Source: Stratiolaelaps scimitus
Taxonomy: Eukaryota > Arthropoda > Arachnida > Mesostigmata > Laelapidae
Assembly: GCA_019614645.1 (NCBI GenBank)
Contig: JABWDB010000049.1
Span: forward strand, 620,001-684,000
DNA length: 64,000 bases
Direction: 5' to 3'
The notes under the pieces were generated by a model. That model was not told where the DNA came from and did not search any database. It saw only the letters and a program-made list of their open reading frames with translations. How positions within the stretch are numbered: position 1 is the stretch's first letter; each line of letters begins with the position of its first letter. Shown here one piece after another: positions 39,364 to 50,700 of this stretch. The position numbers and the translations under genes are program-made.

Positions 39364-39520
39364 CGTCGCCGCCGCCGCCGTTGGTGCGCGGTCGGCTCGT
39401 GCAGTTGCCTTCTGTTGTGTCACTGCCCCATTTCCCGAAGGGCGCGCGTATACAGCAGCAGCCTCTAACGAGAGAATATTGCCGACTACCACCACCTGCT
39501 GCGCACATGCTTGACCTCCA
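38891..39520. other. GC-rich block with long CTG run
   Basis: It contains CAG/CAA triplets near 39054-39092, the CTG tract at 39328-39361, and CCG repeats directly after it (39367-39380). Frames on both strands are homopolymeric (poly-Gln, poly-Ala, poly-Leu, poly-Ser) and overlap, so no gene is called. Confidence 0.45.
39328..39361. repeat. CTG trinucleotide repeat, about 11 units
   Basis: This is an uninterrupted CTG (CAG on the other strand) run of about 11 units, the longest of its type that I noticed in the window. Confidence 0.9.
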
Positions 39521-41321
39521 TACACTCACAGATATATATATGATCTATATACTTATTTTCTATCGAGATCTGTATCACTATTATTAGATATATATTCTAT
39601 TATAATATATAGTGATATCCACAGGGCTAATAATTACTAAGGTGCTCTATTGCTGTTGTTTGCCTCTGTTCTTGGTTTTTGCTCCTCCATGTTTGTTGTC
39701 TCGGAAAGATAAAGGTTGATACCGACAAGAGCCAAATATGACGTCATAGAACGCTATTATGATTATTATTGAAATTTAAGAAACGTATTAATTCAGTTGA
39801 TCCAAGTCACCGAGACGTCAGACAACAACTCAAAGTAGAGAGTGTAACTTCGACAGTGATTACCAAACAACAAAATGAACTTTGGCTCAGCTCGGCAAAC
39901 TCAGCCACATGCGATATATCATATATACAATTAACTCAGTAATCAGGGGCACCTACAAAAATCAGCACAAAAAGTTGAGTGTTTTTTTTTTACATCGGGG
40001 TAACAAAATCCTCCTTTTATTTCTTATTCATTCAACATTTAAACATATTTACACACTTTGCACAATTGAGATCTTGTTTTCAGATGAGGTGTTGAAAACC
40101 TGCTGGTGCTCGCATCCAAACCTGATACGACGGCCAGTTTAGTGTCATTCCTCACTTGATTACAATAGTCAGGATTCCGTGGCCATCCGGGCTCCGTCTG
40201 TGAGTAGGTAGCCGGGGCCAACGGAGACCCAACACTACTCGTGCCCTATTCCCGCGACCCTTTGCCTTCAAGCCCCGCCAAAAATACATTTTCCGCGGAG
40301 TTTCAATCCTAACCTTTGGGGAGCGATTCAACCAGCCCCCAAAAAAAACTACTCCCATAAAAGGTCTCCATACAATGAATGCCCTTGTTGTTGTCCTGAC
40401 TAGCGACCAAGACCAGCCAAATATGTGAGCTGTATGCCCTTGCTTCTCTGTGGGATGCTATGTTTTCTGCGTTGCATTTTTCTCCTTTCGAAAATCCCGC
40501 TGTCGTATTCCTTCTGCTGCCTTGTTTTTTGTTCTAGTCCCGAGACTTAATATTTCGTCAACCACGAAAGCGTATCGGCAGCACAGACTATTCTCTGTCC
40601 GGCTAGCGGATGCCGGTTAGCTAGGTCATTGTGGGATCGGTTAGACCCTCTATACTAATATGTTTCTTTCCTTCGGATTTTCATCATTATCCATCATTCA
40701 CTTGTTGTATTGTTTTTTTCCATCTCTCTGCTTGCTCTCAGTAAAGATGTTCCTATAGAAGCACACAATATTGTACAATATACAGGGGGTCTCTATACAG
40801 AAAATAGTATGGGGTCGCGCTCCAGTGATTCGGTGCAGCGGTCCGCCGATGTCATTTTCACCATCGAAATAAATGATGATGATTGTGATGTTGGCGAAGA
40901 TGATGACGCTAATCATCATCAAGTACGTAGTCTCTATCTTCTTACAGCTCGCATCAAGTTCTGCATCTGCTCCTCAGTCCGCGTTGCGGGCGGCCTTCTT
41001 GGTCAGACGAGCCACTGGAAGTCCTCGGGCCGGGAGGAAGTATTGCACGGTGCACCCTCAGTTGCTCTCCTAGTTCTTTCACGAACATTTCCCGTCTCGT
41101 TTCAAGTCGTGTTGCCAACAGCAGCACGTCTGTACAGCATCCGGCTTCGGTTGAGTGCTAGCCAGCGTCTAGCTTAGCAGATAGTTCGTGGTCGCAGTAC
41201 TCTGATGGTGCACAATGGGCCTGGAAGACTTGATCGAATCGACGAGTGTTCGCCGCCGCTTGGCAATGGGCACCAATGGAGCGATCGGGGCGGGGGTGGA
41301 CCTCTCCACCCCCTCTTCATG
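39521..41321. other. Region 3' of the F-box gene
   Basis: This lies downstream of the minus-strand F-box gene and probably includes its 3' untranslated region. The first AATAAA on the minus strand after the stop codon is at 40021-40016, about 1.3 kb away, and could be the polyadenylation signal. The minus-strand open frame 40152-40358 has no known function. Confidence 0.4.
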
Positions 41322-42848
41322 TCACCGTTTCTGCCAGAGGCCCAGATTGAGAACGCGCAATCCCTTCAGCTGCATCACCTTCTGTAGGCCGCACGTCGAG
41401 ATCTTCGTGCAGCCGTAGAGATCGATGCACTCGAGCTTCTGAAGGCCTTCCGCGATGGCGGTCAAACCCACATCGGTGACACGAACACACTGGCCAATAT
41501 TGAGCGTGTGCAGATGTACCAACGCCTTGGATAGACGCCGCAGGCCCTCATCACTGACCGGACAGGCGTTCAAGCTTAGGCTACGCAGGTGACCGAGGCC
41601 GTGCGACACATGTACGAGGCCCTGATCTCCGATCTTATCACAGAAGCTCACGTCTAGCGTGGACACCTGAGAACCGCCTTCGGCCAGATAGGCCATACCC
41701 ATGTCTGAGATATTATCACACGAACGAAGGTTGAGCTCGCGCAGATGCGGCATCTTGGCCAGCTGCTTCATGCCGGAGTCGGTCACTGAGGCGCAGAACG
41801 AGAGGTTGATCGAGCGGAGATTGGTTAATCCGGCGGCGATGTGCGCCAGCGCATCGTCCGTTAGCTTCTGGCAGTCCTGCAACGAAAGAACTTCGAGTGA
41901 GGTGACGCCGTTCGTTTGTTCCTTCGACGAGCCGGCCAGATGTCCCAGGCCGTCATCGGAGATATTGCGACACGAACGCAGATTTAGATTCTTGAGCTTT
42001 TTAAGGCCCCAGGCGACGAGCAGCAGCCCCATATTGGTGATGTTTGAACACCCGCCAAGCTCGAGCGTCTCAAGATTGTGCAGCTGTTGGGCGATCTTGC
42101 CGAGCGACGAGTCGGTGATCTGCTTGCACATCGACAGGTTGAGCGACGTCAACGTGGTCAACGCACTGACGTCACTCGGAAACGCCTGGTTTACCCAGCT
42201 GTCGGTTAAATTAAAGCAGCCAATCATGTTGAGCGACTCGAGATTCGGCACGCCCTGAACGACATCGCGGAGCGATCGCCGCAGACTGAGCACCTGCACG
42301 CGCTTGATTCCTCGGCGAACGAGAGATGGGAACAGCGATGGATTGGCCCGCCTCAAATGTAGCTTCGCCTCGACGCCCTTCCACACCGATTTGTGATAGG
42401 CAGCGTCTCGCCACGCCGTGCAGACCTGCGCAGCTCGGCCCTTGTCACGCACGTCCAGATAGCTGAAGATCATCGCCAGGATCTCGGGGTAGAGGGCCGA
42501 CACGTGCGTCTGGCTCGGCTGAATAGCAGGCGGGTGCAGCCGCGAGCGCACCTCGAGAGCGGGCGCGCTCAGGTGCAGCGGATGGAAGAGTGCTGCCGGC
42601 GCGGGCAGTTGTGTCGTCAACGGCCACGGATCCACCTTGATCGGGTCGGCGCCGGCTCCCACGCCGCCACCGCCCGCCACCTGGAGCAGTTGAACCCCGA
42701 AGGCATCCTGAGTTTGAGCTGGCGGCTGCTGCTGCTGTTGTTGTTGTTGGTGATGCTGTAGCTGCTGAAGGTGCTGTTGAGCGAACAGCTGGCTGGCCAG
42801 AGCCCGTCTATCCCAGGCAAGCGAGTTGGCCTGTAACACCATTGGCAT
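41322..42848 (-). CDS. FBXL14: F-box/LRR protein, FBXL14 / Partner of paired orthologue
   Basis: This is the substrate-recognition subunit of an SCF (Skp1-Cullin1-F-box) ubiquitin ligase. Drosophila Ppa is known to act on Paired, and vertebrate FBXL14 on Snail-family factors. The 508-residue product has a Gln/His-rich segment (about 24-41), a Gly/Ala/Pro-rich linker, an F-box (about 118-161, LYPEILAMIFSYLDVRDKGR then VCTAW..VW), and about twelve cysteine-containing leucine-rich repeats (about 187-501, e.g. LTSLNLSMCKQITD, LEVLSLQDCQKLTD). It ends LNLGLWQKR; as I recall, insect Ppa ends similarly, whereas the human protein has a longer tail. The whole coding region is one exon. The start is the ATG at 42848-42846, with A at -3. 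The frame stays open 19 codons further upstream but has no ATG there before an in-frame TGA at 42911-42909. No frameshift is seen. A second in-frame ATG lies two codons later. Confidence 0.96.
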   Translation of the reverse strand: MPMVLQANSLAWDRRALASQLFAQQHLQQLQHHQQQQQQQQPPAQTQDAFGVQLLQVAGGGGVGAGADPIKVDPWPLTTQLPAPAALFHPLHLSAPALEVRSRLHPPAIQPSQTHVSALYPEILAMIFSYLDVRDKGRAAQVCTAWRDAAYHKSVWKGVEAKLHLRRANPSLFPSLVRRGIKRVQVLSLRRSLRDVVQGVPNLESLNMIGCFNLTDSWVNQAFPSDVSALTTLTSLNLSMCKQITDSSLGKIAQQLHNLETLELGGCSNITNMGLLLVAWGLKKLKNLNLRSCRNISDDGLGHLAGSSKEQTNGVTSLEVLSLQDCQKLTDDALAHIAAGLTNLRSINLSFCASVTDSGMKQLAKMPHLRELNLRSCDNISDMGMAYLAEGGSQVSTLDVSFCDKIGDQGLVHVSHGLGHLRSLSLNACPVSDEGLRRLSKALVHLHTLNIGQCVRVTDVGLTAIAEGLQKLECIDLYGCTKISTCGLQKVMQLKGLRVLNLGLWQKR

Positions 42849-43688
42849 ACTAGTCTCGGTACTCCAGTTCACAGGCAGACACGCAGATTGTAGATCGATA
42901 CACAATTCTCATACAAGTGACAAAGAACAGTCGTGCGAGGTAGTATAGTGACGCGGTATAGTAAGTCAGTCTATCCTCAACAAGAAAAACACGATTACAC
43001 CATAAGTCCGTTTGCGTTGCGAGTGTCTAGTCGAAATCACAGGTATACACGGATTGAAGTCACATTTACTGACACCGTCGCCGCCGCTGACAACAACAAC
43101 AACCACAACGACGCGAAGATAACATAGAGATGATGACACTGATATAGCGAGAAGGAGAAGAAGAAGTGCGTCTTTATGAAGATAAATAAAACAAGCAGTT
43201 GCTGCGGTAGATAGTTTTTTTGTGAAGAGTTGAATGTGTGTATATTCTACATTTGGATTTCTCGTACTCTATATTTTGTACACCCATATATATGTATATA
43301 TATATATAGGTTTATTATATATATATATATATAGTTTCGTTCGCACAAATGCACTAAACACACATCAAGGGTTCTACAGGACACCTACTCCCAGCGCGGC
43401 ACAATAGTTCGTAGTTGTCGAGTTTACACTCCTTTACTTTGCGCCATTGATGCGTGCAATTGATTCTCTCGTACAGTTATAATTTCACATCACTCGACCA
43501 AATCACTACTTGCTGTCCTGTGACTGTTTGAGTTGTTCTATTTGTGCGTAGTACTCTGTTCAGTTCTCTCCGCAGGGGGAGAGCGAACGAAGCAACACAG
43601 CTGTTTGATCGACACGAGCATAGATACACCGTGTAGAACGAGTAGGATATACACTCAGATGTGTCTCTATATATACATATATAATAAA

Positions 43689-43739
<51 letters not shown>

Positions 43740-44760
43740 TGTGGAGAAACACACGCACACACAGGGACACAGGTGGAAGTCCGTTTTCAGCACAAAGGAG
43801 CACAAGTCGAATGTTGAACTGTGGTCGCCTTGTGGGTTGCTTTTTGCGATTGCTGCTGCTGCTGTTGCAGCTCGATCCGTGCTGCGCTCACCGCCTACGA
43901 TTGGCGCCTCTTTCTCGCTTCCGATTCCAGCAACGAACTCCGCCACTACTGCTGCTGCTGCTGCTGCAACTACTCCGTGTTGTTGCTGCTGCTGCTATTG
44001 GTGACTGCTGCTTTGGTAGCTGTGTCGTTAGCGGGCATGAGCGCCGCTTCACAGCACCAACGTCGTCAAACTGCCGGCTTGCTCTACAATCTGCTCGGCG
44101 GTCCGACCTGTACGCGTCTTCAAAACCATCCCTCTCACTCGAACCCGCCCTCTCCCGTCGATTGCTCATTGGTCGATTCGCGACGGTGTCTCCATCGGTG
44201 ACGCATTCCTGCAGACGCTTCAAGCGAGGAAGGGTGACGCGGATCGCTGCGACAAAATCGCATACGTTCAATGGGAGCAAACGTTGCAACAACAAAAAAA
44301 TATAAACACCAAAGACTAGTGGCTGTATAACGCGGTTCACTGAACGTCAACGATTTCGTTTTTGGGAGGCGTACACAAATTTGTACAGGTGTCCTTTTTG
44401 TTTTGCTAGCTATTTCCTCTATCGTCCGCTCATAGAGCGGTAGCAGTGTAACGATAGCAGGTGGCGTTTGTCGCAGGTCGTTCCACCCGTTTTCAAGCTC
44501 GACGTCGGCGAGGAAGGAGATAATAACGAAGAGAGTATTCGCGCATAGCCACCGCCGCTGCTGCTGCTGCTGGTAGTGGTGACATGGTGGTAGGGACGTA
44601 GTGGTGCCGCAGTACCAGTAGTACGCGGTGGTAATATTTAGTTGCGGTAGAAGTAGTTCTCGTAGCTGTTGTACTAGTTAAAGCGTGCTTGCGTACTATT
44701 CGAGTCCTCCCCTGGTCCCCTGCCGGCCTCCATCCCCCGCCTCGCAAAATGAAGAAGCTG
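42849..44760. other. Upstream region of the F-box gene
   Basis: This region must contain the 5' leader and probably the promoter of the minus-strand F-box gene, but I see no clear TATA box or initiator. It carries TA tracts at about 43293-43308, 43318-43333 and 43691-43739, and CTG/TGC runs near 43851-43866, 43951-43967, 43983-43996 and 44557-44572. The open frames here are repeat-derived. Confidence 0.4.
43691..43739. repeat. Long interrupted TA microsatellite
   Basis: This TA alternation of about 49 bases has TG interruptions and is one of the longest TA tracts in the window. Confidence 0.85.
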
Positions 44761-45798
44761 TTTTGTCGACTTCTATGGACAGCGGATATCGATATATATA
44801 TGTAGGTGTTTCGGTCACTTGCTTTGGTTAGTTTGTATATGGTACGCTAACAATAGTAGCCTTCAAGAACCTGTTGGGAGAGGTCCCACTACTAGAACAG
44901 TAACGACTGCTAGTACTAATTAACTCACTAACAATGTTGCATAATCAATCGAAGGATCAAGATAGGGGAGTCCCATACGGGTGCAGTTTACAGGGTGAGC
45001 AGGCGCACGGCGTACGGTGGTAATAAATATCAGAACTCCTACCTATCTCTATACAGGGTGTGGCAATGGTAGAGTTGGCCTATGAATGTTCTTTAGATGT
45101 CGGTGAAATCTAATCATATCGAATGCATCGATTTGAAATCTGACGATACAGACAAGCACATTTGGTGCACACGTATTTCGTTTCACTGGGCATCTGCCGA
45201 TGAGGACGGAGGGAATTATAATATAAGTTTTAATACGAATCCCGCCACTGAAGCATACCCGATATTACATAGACCTATAAAATATAAAATTAATAAGACT
45301 TGTGAAAATTGTGCCATGCTCTAGGCTAAAATTGGACGCCCTCGCTAACCTAAGCACAAGTAACACATGCAAGCTGTACCGTATCCATGCTAATATTTTC
45401 TAGATTACACTGAGTGGACGTTCTCAAACACACACGGCTGCGTAGCATGGTGTGAAATAACAAATAAAGTAGATAAATAAAAATAATCTTTTGTTCTTTG
45501 CCTTCTATCCTGTTTGTGTTTATTTTTGATTAGTTAAACAAAGCGTAAATATGCAGCAATTATAAGAATTTTGTGGTTGAGTACCTACACATGGTAATGC
45601 ATAGTTCAAACAGTCTTTATTCGATAATGCATAATAACACAGTCAAAACGCAGTTGCTGTCAACAGTCAAAAAGGCGCTTACATTGAACTGTGAAAGAGC
45701 ATAACTGATGCTCATATGCGATCATAGTTTTTGAATCGGCCGAATTATTCAGACGAATTTGTGCCCCATGATCAGCGACATCGGTAAGAAAAATTGCC

Positions 45799-45800
<2 letters not shown>

Positions 45801-45831
<31 letters not shown>
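45801..45831. repeat. TA dinucleotide microsatellite
   Basis: This is an uninterrupted AT alternation of about 15 units. Confidence 0.9.
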
Positions 45832-45834
<3 letters not shown>

Positions 45835-46148
45835 AACTACATTTTGTGTACTACCTTTAGCACGTACCGTATCTGTAGGCTGACTCAGAATAAAGCGTTT
45901 CTTTGAAATAGACAACTTCGGAATTAGTTTTTTTTGTTTTATGTACTCTTGAGCGCCCAATACCGCTGAGCATCGTTTACGATGTTCTACTGTGACGGCT
46001 TGCATTAAATGCAGCTTTCCATCAATCCATCCGATCTAGATCTATGACCCCATTTTTTTTAAATCGAAAGAGATACTGGTTACAGTGGACATCCATTGTG
46101 GATCTACCAGTCAATGAGAATAATTGCAAAGCTTGGACATCAGTTAAT

Positions 46149-46280
46149 TGGCTTGGTTAAAATGACCTGCTGTGGAGTGTGCTTCTTAGAACGGGTTCAA
46201 ATCCAGAGGTGGCTGGCCTCAGAGAGGTGCGGATCTTTCCTCCCCGACATTTGTCGTAGCAATGCCGATTGATGTATAAT
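46149..46280 (+). repeat. tRNA-derived SINE-like family B, copy 2
   Basis: The B box GGGTTCAAATCC at 46193-46204 is close to consensus. An A-box-like TGGCTTGGTTAA lies about 45 bases upstream (46149), which is tRNA-like spacing. The conserved block at 46229-46267 (GCGGATCTTTCCTCCCCGAC and onward) matches 28796-28835. This is the best preserved tRNA-like head of the family. It lacks paired tRNA stems, so it is not a tRNA gene. Confidence 0.55.
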
Positions 46281-47309
46281 GGGACAAGAGGTTAATTAGG
46301 CCATGACACCTACCTGCTCAACATGAGTGATTAACTAGAAGTAAAGTGTTTTTTTAATTAGATCTTGGGAGAAAGGCAAGTTAGTTTATAATTATTTGCT
46401 TTTATAATTACATGCATTTCGCTTGTTTTCTTACAACTCTATCTAGTGCTATAATGGACGCGATACCGGCAGTTTCGACACATGAGTTCCCTCTGCCAGT
46501 AAGGCTTCCGAAAGCCACTATGATCACATTAATATGATACAACGACTCGAGTTTCTCTCGAAAACAGGAAATCTCAATTGTCGAGCCAGCAAGCTACAGA
46601 AGCAACGTAAATATGTATGCTTGCCGGTAGAACACTTCTTTTGGCGGTGTCTCCGATATCGAAAATGTGGAAATGTGCTTTCCAAGCAACATGAGTTAGC
46701 ATGCTTTGACAAACGCCGAGTACTTGTAACACTTGATCTGAGTGTATGGTGATTACACCGACGGACTATTTACGCTAGATCTTGAACACATTCGGCCCAG
46801 AAGCTAAGGCGAATTAGGTTTGTCAAGCGGCAATCTCGCAATTAGCTCTAACGATTCTGATAGCACTACATGGGCACATTCGACACAGTCGACCTGGTTG
46901 GCCAGAAGAGTATCACTCTGTAATAGATCAGGTTTATGCACAGATACAGGAGCAAACACTATTCAATTCTTCCTCGATACTGCCGTTTAGAGTGAGCCAA
47001 TATGCGCACGTGTGATTCGGCTGACTGCCAACCTTGCAATAATTATAGGCGAAAATTCACGTCTACCCAGTGACAGCCACTCGATGCTCGTCCTGTATAA
47101 GGTCCCTATAACCAGCTAAATTAGACATCGACGAGATGAGCAAAACATATCTCGATTGTGTAAAAAAACCTCACATCCGTAATCACACATTGGAGTATAT
47201 AAAGATCCCATCGCGAAAAAAATGCCGTTTTTCATTCTCTGATAGGGAGAATTTGAAGTGACTATGCTATTATAGTCATTATGATTGTGCGTCTCAAAAT
47301 ATACAAAAA

Positions 47310-47450
47310 AAATAATATAAAGAATAATTAGAGAAGTGGTTGAGGACAGGGTGTCAGGCCAAGGCCGTCATGGTGGGGGGACGATGGCCTTGTCTGCTAT
47401 TTGTTTTGCGCTGTTCTGCTCATTCCTGATCTTCGATTATTTTGCCAACA
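47310..47450 (+). repeat. Dispersed repeat family C, copy 2
   Basis: The core at 47342-47374 matches 8246-8278 at 29 of 33 positions, with similar AT-rich DNA before it. The GC-rich middle of the first copy is missing here. Boundaries are approximate and the element type is unknown. Confidence 0.45.
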
Positions 47451-47690
47451 AATATAATATTTCGTTAGGGTAAACGTTCGAATCACCAAGTTCTACAGAC
47501 CTGGTCGTTCGAGTATAAACCGGTCACGATTTTAATGGTATGCATTAACACCATGGCAAAAAGATCCCGACACGTCCTCATAGTAATACCTAAAGGTTAA
47601 GAGCTGAAGCCTGTCAGATAGGGGAAAAGCTGAGGGTCAGCTCGAAAAAACAGTAAATAGATCCAGAAGAGCCTACAATTCGAGTAGCGC

Positions 47691-47700
47691 AAAACGAAAA
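47691..47700 (-). terminator. Pol III terminator of tRNA-Arg copy 2
   Basis: TTTTCGTTTT on the minus strand directly follows the tRNA 3' end, identical to the terminator of copy 1. Confidence 0.75.
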
Positions 47701-47773
47701 CGAGTCCGCCAGGATTCGAACCTGGAATCTTCTGATCCGTAGTCAGACGCGTTATCCATTGCGCCACGGACCC
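47701..47773 (-). tRNA. tRNA-Arg (anticodon ACG), copy 2
   Basis: All 73 bases are identical to the tRNA at 7861-7933: same GGGTCCG/CGGACTC acceptor stem, loop CTACGGA with anticodon ACG, B box GGTTCGAATCC and no intron. The ten bases downstream on the minus strand (terminator) are also identical, whereas the upstream flank diverges within about three bases. The pattern suggests a gene copy whose transcribed unit plus terminator was duplicated or is kept uniform by gene conversion or selection. Confidence 0.97.
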
Positions 47774-50700
47774 ACAACAAGCAATTATTCTTGTGTTACA
47801 TATTACGTATACACTTTACTAAATACCCTCACCAATAGCAGAAGCAACGCTCCAATGCTGGTCGCATTACTAGTGTCTGCCTCACAGCCAGCACGGCCTC
47901 GATCTTAGTACTACAACACCCAACCAACCAACAGTTCTCGCTTGTGGGAATAACCGCACGACTGAGATCACCGTGTAGCAGCTGTAATGAAGTGCTTCGG
48001 CAACTGACATAGTGAAGTTGCTTCTAGGAAGAGATACCAACCGAATTTCAACTGCAATTATGCAGAGGTATAGATGTGTGAATATTCATACGTTCACATA
48101 TGCTACCCGTATCGTCTTCTCTGTTGCCCTCTCTATTTCTGCTGTTGCTGCTGCTGCCGCGGCTGTTGTTATTGCCGTCGGCGCGTTATTGTGCCAGCCG
48201 AAAGTCAGAAAGCTCGAAGAAGGGGCAGTTGTCAGCTGAGCTGGCGGCAATTGGCCGCCACTCTCGTCCGATTTGCGGTCTCCTGATTGTCGGCGAGGTC
48301 CGAAAAAGTAGCCCAATGAAAGGTTCCGCGCTGCTGCTGGCGGTGGCCGCGACGGACCCAAGGGAGTGCCGGCAGTCACCTTTCCGGTTACATGTTCAGT
48401 GCTGCCTTTCTCGGGACCTATTGCACATCGCCACGGAGATACGAACGGCGGCAGCCCTCAGAGAAGACACTCTTTGTTTCACTCGATTGGGGATGCGTGT
48501 CTTCAACTTTACTTCGGAGCCTCTCTTTCTCTCTCTCTTTCTCCCTCACTCGTGCCGTCTACACCTCTATCGCTATATTTTGTTTTATTTCTCGCTGTTT
48601 TCACCGTCTTTGTTTCGATCCTTTGAGTTCGCTCGCCCCCATTTGATAAGAATGAAGCGCGCTCCTCTTTGCTCATTAAGTCCGCACGGCCGCTCACTGC
48701 CTCGGTGTCGTTGGCTGTGTCATTGTAGTTTTCGTTGAACGCACAATTTTATTGCACCCAATGGATAGATAGGTGGATAGAAAGATACTGGGTGCGGTGC
48801 GTGCTCCAAGCCGGCTGCCCGGCCTCCCTCTAACAGCTACTAGTTCTGGTGGACTCGTTGCTATGGTCGCTGTAGTAGCGATCGTACTAGCGATGAGTAC
48901 CGGTATGCTGAGTTCGTTAGGTTCGTGGCGACGTTTTGAAGATGCCGCCGGACCCAAGGCTAGGTTAACCCAGTGCTTACCAGCAGGGTCCACGATTGAG
49001 CCTGATCTTCAAGCAGTCGTCGGCAGTGAACAGTTGATTGGTGCATGGAGTAGGCCAGCTCCAAGGCAATAAACAAAGCATGCCGCCGCCGCCCAAGCCC
49101 GTGCTGAGCATGTTGCCGACACCGGCTCGTTCTATTTTGCCTCTCTGCCTCTCGCAAAACATGGGGCTGTTTTTATCCAGTAGACGCCAGCGTAGCGACA
49201 AACAGCAATTGAACTACCGTCGGCCCCACCGGAACCGTATTGCAACTGAGTGCACTAAGCAGATGAACCTAGTGATATGCGTTTTACAATTGTCTTGGCC
49301 TCTTTTGTCTTGTTAGCCACAATGGTGACGGTAACTATAGCTAAGATGAAAGGCATTATATGAAACTGCCTTTCCAGGGGAGGGGAAGAAAATGTAAGAG
49401 AAACAATACACGAGTAGCATTCACGGAGACCATAAAGCATGGGTACGATATAACGGGGCTGTATGACTGAGTTCGTCAGGGTGTTGGCCAATTTCAAGCT
49501 AGCATGAAAGCGCAGATTTGCACAACACAACCGCTGCGAATGATTTTGCGTTAAGCCGATCAACATGCTAGCGGGAAAATATGCAAAAAAGGTAAAAATG
49601 CAGTTCTATACCCAAATGAGTAGTGTTATCGATGGGTTAGCGTGTGCGCGGGTGTCCTTGCTTGACGAGCTTTCCTTCCTTGTAATCGAAAACAGTGAAC
49701 GAGTGTGTAATCGAAAATTAGTTCTGACATGGTGCTACCTGGGTGAAGTGGGCGCCGTCTCTGGGTTAAGCTGAGTCCTGCAAAAATGCCACGTAAACTA
49801 ATAAACAATTGTAGAGTTTCTCTCCTACTAAATCTTAGTTCCTGGCCAAGGGAGTTCGAACTGGTCAAAAGTCACATCCAGTAGCTGGCATACGGTGGTA
49901 ACGTATTATAGCAGGATAGGATTTCCATACGTATAGTTTGGATCAATTAATCTGTGTGCTATTAACAGACGTTATCGACCACCTATTATGCTTACTGTCA
50001 CTACGGCTGCCTTTCGCTTCTAACGCAGGTACAGAGCTAAACGGTCAATCGTGTCTGCCTTATTTGAAAACAGGTCTGACGGGGAGACGACTGAAAAAAA
50101 CGTACAATCGTCAGTTAAGGCTGCTTTCACTTGGGCGAGCTTAACGCATGTTATTTTTGGAAAAATATTCTTCCATTACATTTGTCCTAAATATAATACC
50201 TCAGAGCGTTTTGACATGAGTGGGCCATTGTTCAAACAACAGCAGTTCTATGTTGCAGGTAACAGTAGCATATTCACGATTTTGCTTTCAAAGGCATGTT
50301 GCACAATGCAACATTGTGTCGACACGAGTAAATTTACCGATTTTAATATTACAGGAAAATATCAATTAGATTCAATATTTATTATATCCGGCATATCTCT
50401 TTTACAATTAAAACGACTCATACTCAACAATTGCAAAAAAAAGATATTGATTATGAAGCTAGGCTTGTAGGCTTGCATAAGCAAGACAGAGGGCATATAC
50501 AAGGCATATTCTCGCTGCGTGATGTTCTTGCTTGTAGGCCGGGTCGCCAAGACAATTGGCTATATGATATCTATCCAAGCCATGCATTCGCCATAACTAA
50601 ATTGTTTATGACGTCTTTCAAGTTTCTTATCTACGTCGACAACTCCAACGGCTTCGAACCCGAATTGTGGCGATTTCTAAAGCGAGTTTGAAAGATGTCA

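Larger units (their letters stand above)
44761..47690. other. AT-rich non-coding stretch with repeats
   Basis: It contains a TA tract at 45801-45831, a family B repeat near 46149-46280, and a family C repeat near 47310-47450. The open frames 45097-45324 and 46534-46752 (+) have no domain that I recognise. Confidence 0.5.

Noticed and set aside
41701..42258. 185-codon plus-strand frame opposite FBXL14
   Set aside because: It is the antisense shadow of the leucine-rich repeat coding region.
42849..42905. 19-codon upstream extension of the FBXL14 frame
   Set aside because: It begins at a TTG, contains no ATG, and an in-frame TGA lies just before it; the ATG at 42848 is the first usable start.
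48100..48738. 212-codon plus-strand open frame
   Set aside because: Leu/Ser-rich low complexity from pyrimidine-rich repeats, competing frames on both strands.
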